From: Onchocerca volvulus
Taxonomy: Eukaryota > Nematoda > Chromadorea > Rhabditida > Onchocercidae
Reading direction: 5' to 3'
DNA: 64,000 nucleotides
Assembly: GCA_000499405.2 (NCBI GenBank)
Contig: HG738137.1
Coordinates: 7,688,001 to 7,752,000 of the forward strand
Numbering within the stretch: position 1 is the stretch's first letter; each line of letters starts with the position of its first letter. The notes beneath the pieces were generated by a model. The model worked only from the letters and a program-made list of their open reading frames with translations. It did not search any database and was not told the origin of the DNA. The position numbers were made by a program, and so were the translations under genes. Positions 63,447 to 64,000 of the stretch are shown here, in pieces.

Positions 63447-64000
63447 ATGGCAAAGTCACCGAAACATCGTTCGACATCCAACAAAAAGTCACCCAGCAAA
63501 AATTCACGGAGTAAAGATTCCAGTTATGCACAAAGTCCACGGAATAAAGATTCCAGTCATGCACGAAGTCAATTGCGGAAAACATCACGTTCCCGTAGTC
63601 GTAGCCGCAGTGTCCATGGTACACCGCGTTCACGTTCCAGTTCTCGCAGTCGAGGCAGTGCGTCAGCGAAAAGAAAGACTAGTTCTCCAATAGCCAAGAA
63701 ACTGGACGATTCAGTAGACGTCTTCAGGAAAATGGACATCAAGAAAATTGTCCCTGTATACCGCACTGCGAAAAATGGCTCGAGTCATAAACTGTTTCCA
63801 TTTTCGGAAAAAGGCTTACGACGACGTAACCTGACAATGCACATGCTACCGATGAATTTGAATAACCTAAAGGTCAAAGGGACAAAGCTTAAGCAACGTC
63901 TTTCCTCTCACTGTAAACGGTGGTCGCGTTACTATGCCATTTTATTGATCCTTGGATTTATCGGCCTGGCAATCTTTTACACTGGATATACTATAGATCA
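63447..64000 (+). CDS. RS-rich N-terminal membrane protein (partial, 3' end outside)
   Basis: From the ATG at 63447 the frame is open for 184 codons to the right edge. Residues 1-80 are Ser/Arg/Lys-rich, with duplicated phrases (SKDSSYAQSPR, NKDSSHARSQ) and a true RS run (SRSRSRSRS, then PRSRSSSRSR) like splicing factors or the N terminus of lamin B receptor. Then comes a mixed linker (VDVFRKMDIKKIVPVYRTA, LRRRNLTMHMLP), a basic patch (KLKQRLSSHCKRWSR) and a transmembrane segment near 162-182 (YYAILLILGFIGLAIFY). The arrangement suggests an inner-nuclear-membrane or ER protein with a nucleoplasmic RS tail; no named family could be assigned. Acceptor TTACAG twelve bases upstream of the ATG supports the start and probable trans-splicing. 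Codon usage is less AT-biased than in neighbouring genes. Confidence 0.75.
   Translation, partial: MAKSPKHRSTSNKKSPSKNSRSKDSSYAQSPRNKDSSHARSQLRKTSRSRSRSRSVHGTPRSRSSSRSRGSASAKRKTSSPIAKKLDDSVDVFRKMDIKKIVPVYRTAKNGSSHKLFPFSEKGLRRRNLTMHMLPMNLNNLKVKGTKLKQRLSSHCKRWSRYYAILLILGFIGLAIFYTGYTID

Noticed and set aside
1..64000. Wolbachia-derived genes, CRISPR arrays, restriction or other bacterial systems
   Set aside because: All recognisable genes are eukaryotic with introns; no regularly spaced repeats or bacterial gene clusters were seen.

Overview
The window is nuclear DNA of a parasitic nematode, most likely a filarial worm. It is AT-rich, with long homopolymer runs. Genes are broken into short exons with a TTTCAG-type 3' splice consensus, and several start codons sit just behind an unpaired splice acceptor, as expected for spliced-leader trans-splicing. 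Every recognisable gene has a eukaryotic homologue with nematode-like sequence. A mitochondrial cox1 fragment that reads TGA as Trp lies between genes. No genus can be fixed from sequence alone. I saw no bacterial genes, CRISPR array or complete transposon.

Layout, left to right. Minus strand: 5' part of eIF3 subunit I (165-1355, cut by the left edge); an AKAP17A/SFRS17A-like RNA-binding protein (2638-6857); a 4.4 kb gap with a cox1 NUMT near 9481-9649; a SPATS2-family protein (11301-14920). Then 6.5 kb of gene-poor DNA (14921-21394) with a possible second NUMT, a broken gene-like locus and foldback repeats. Plus strand: hnRNP K homologue with three KH domains (21395-25251) and a lysosomal phospholipase A2/LCAT-like enzyme (27389-31058). 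Minus strand: a THADA/Trm732 homologue spread over about 10 kb (32697-42551), divergent from plus-strand dihydrofolate reductase (43088-44192). Plus strand: a ZCCHC2/ZCCHC14-like protein (45514-50761). Minus strand: a PPP1R3-type glycogen-targeting subunit with a CBM21 domain (53422-57103) and a CHTOP homologue (58291-60213). Plus strand: start of a membrane protein with an RS-rich N terminus (63447-64000, cut by the right edge).

The genes do not form a pathway. RNA metabolism is over-represented (eIF3i, AKAP17A, SPATS2, hnRNP K, THADA, ZCCHC14-like, CHTOP), but the genes are separately promoted and nothing shows an operon. Exon coordinates were worked out by hand from open frames, splice sites and recalled protein families. 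For most genes all exon phases close exactly. Four junctions, one in the AKAP17A gene and three in THADA, do not close by one base and are flagged.

I did not find a convincing new biological system. The more unusual items are a GC-AG intron in DHFR, an N-terminally membrane-anchored PPP1R3, the RS-rich membrane protein, a GC-rich foldback element and a duplicated palindrome module in hnRNP K introns, and unexplained coding-like relics at 16.8-18.8 kb.
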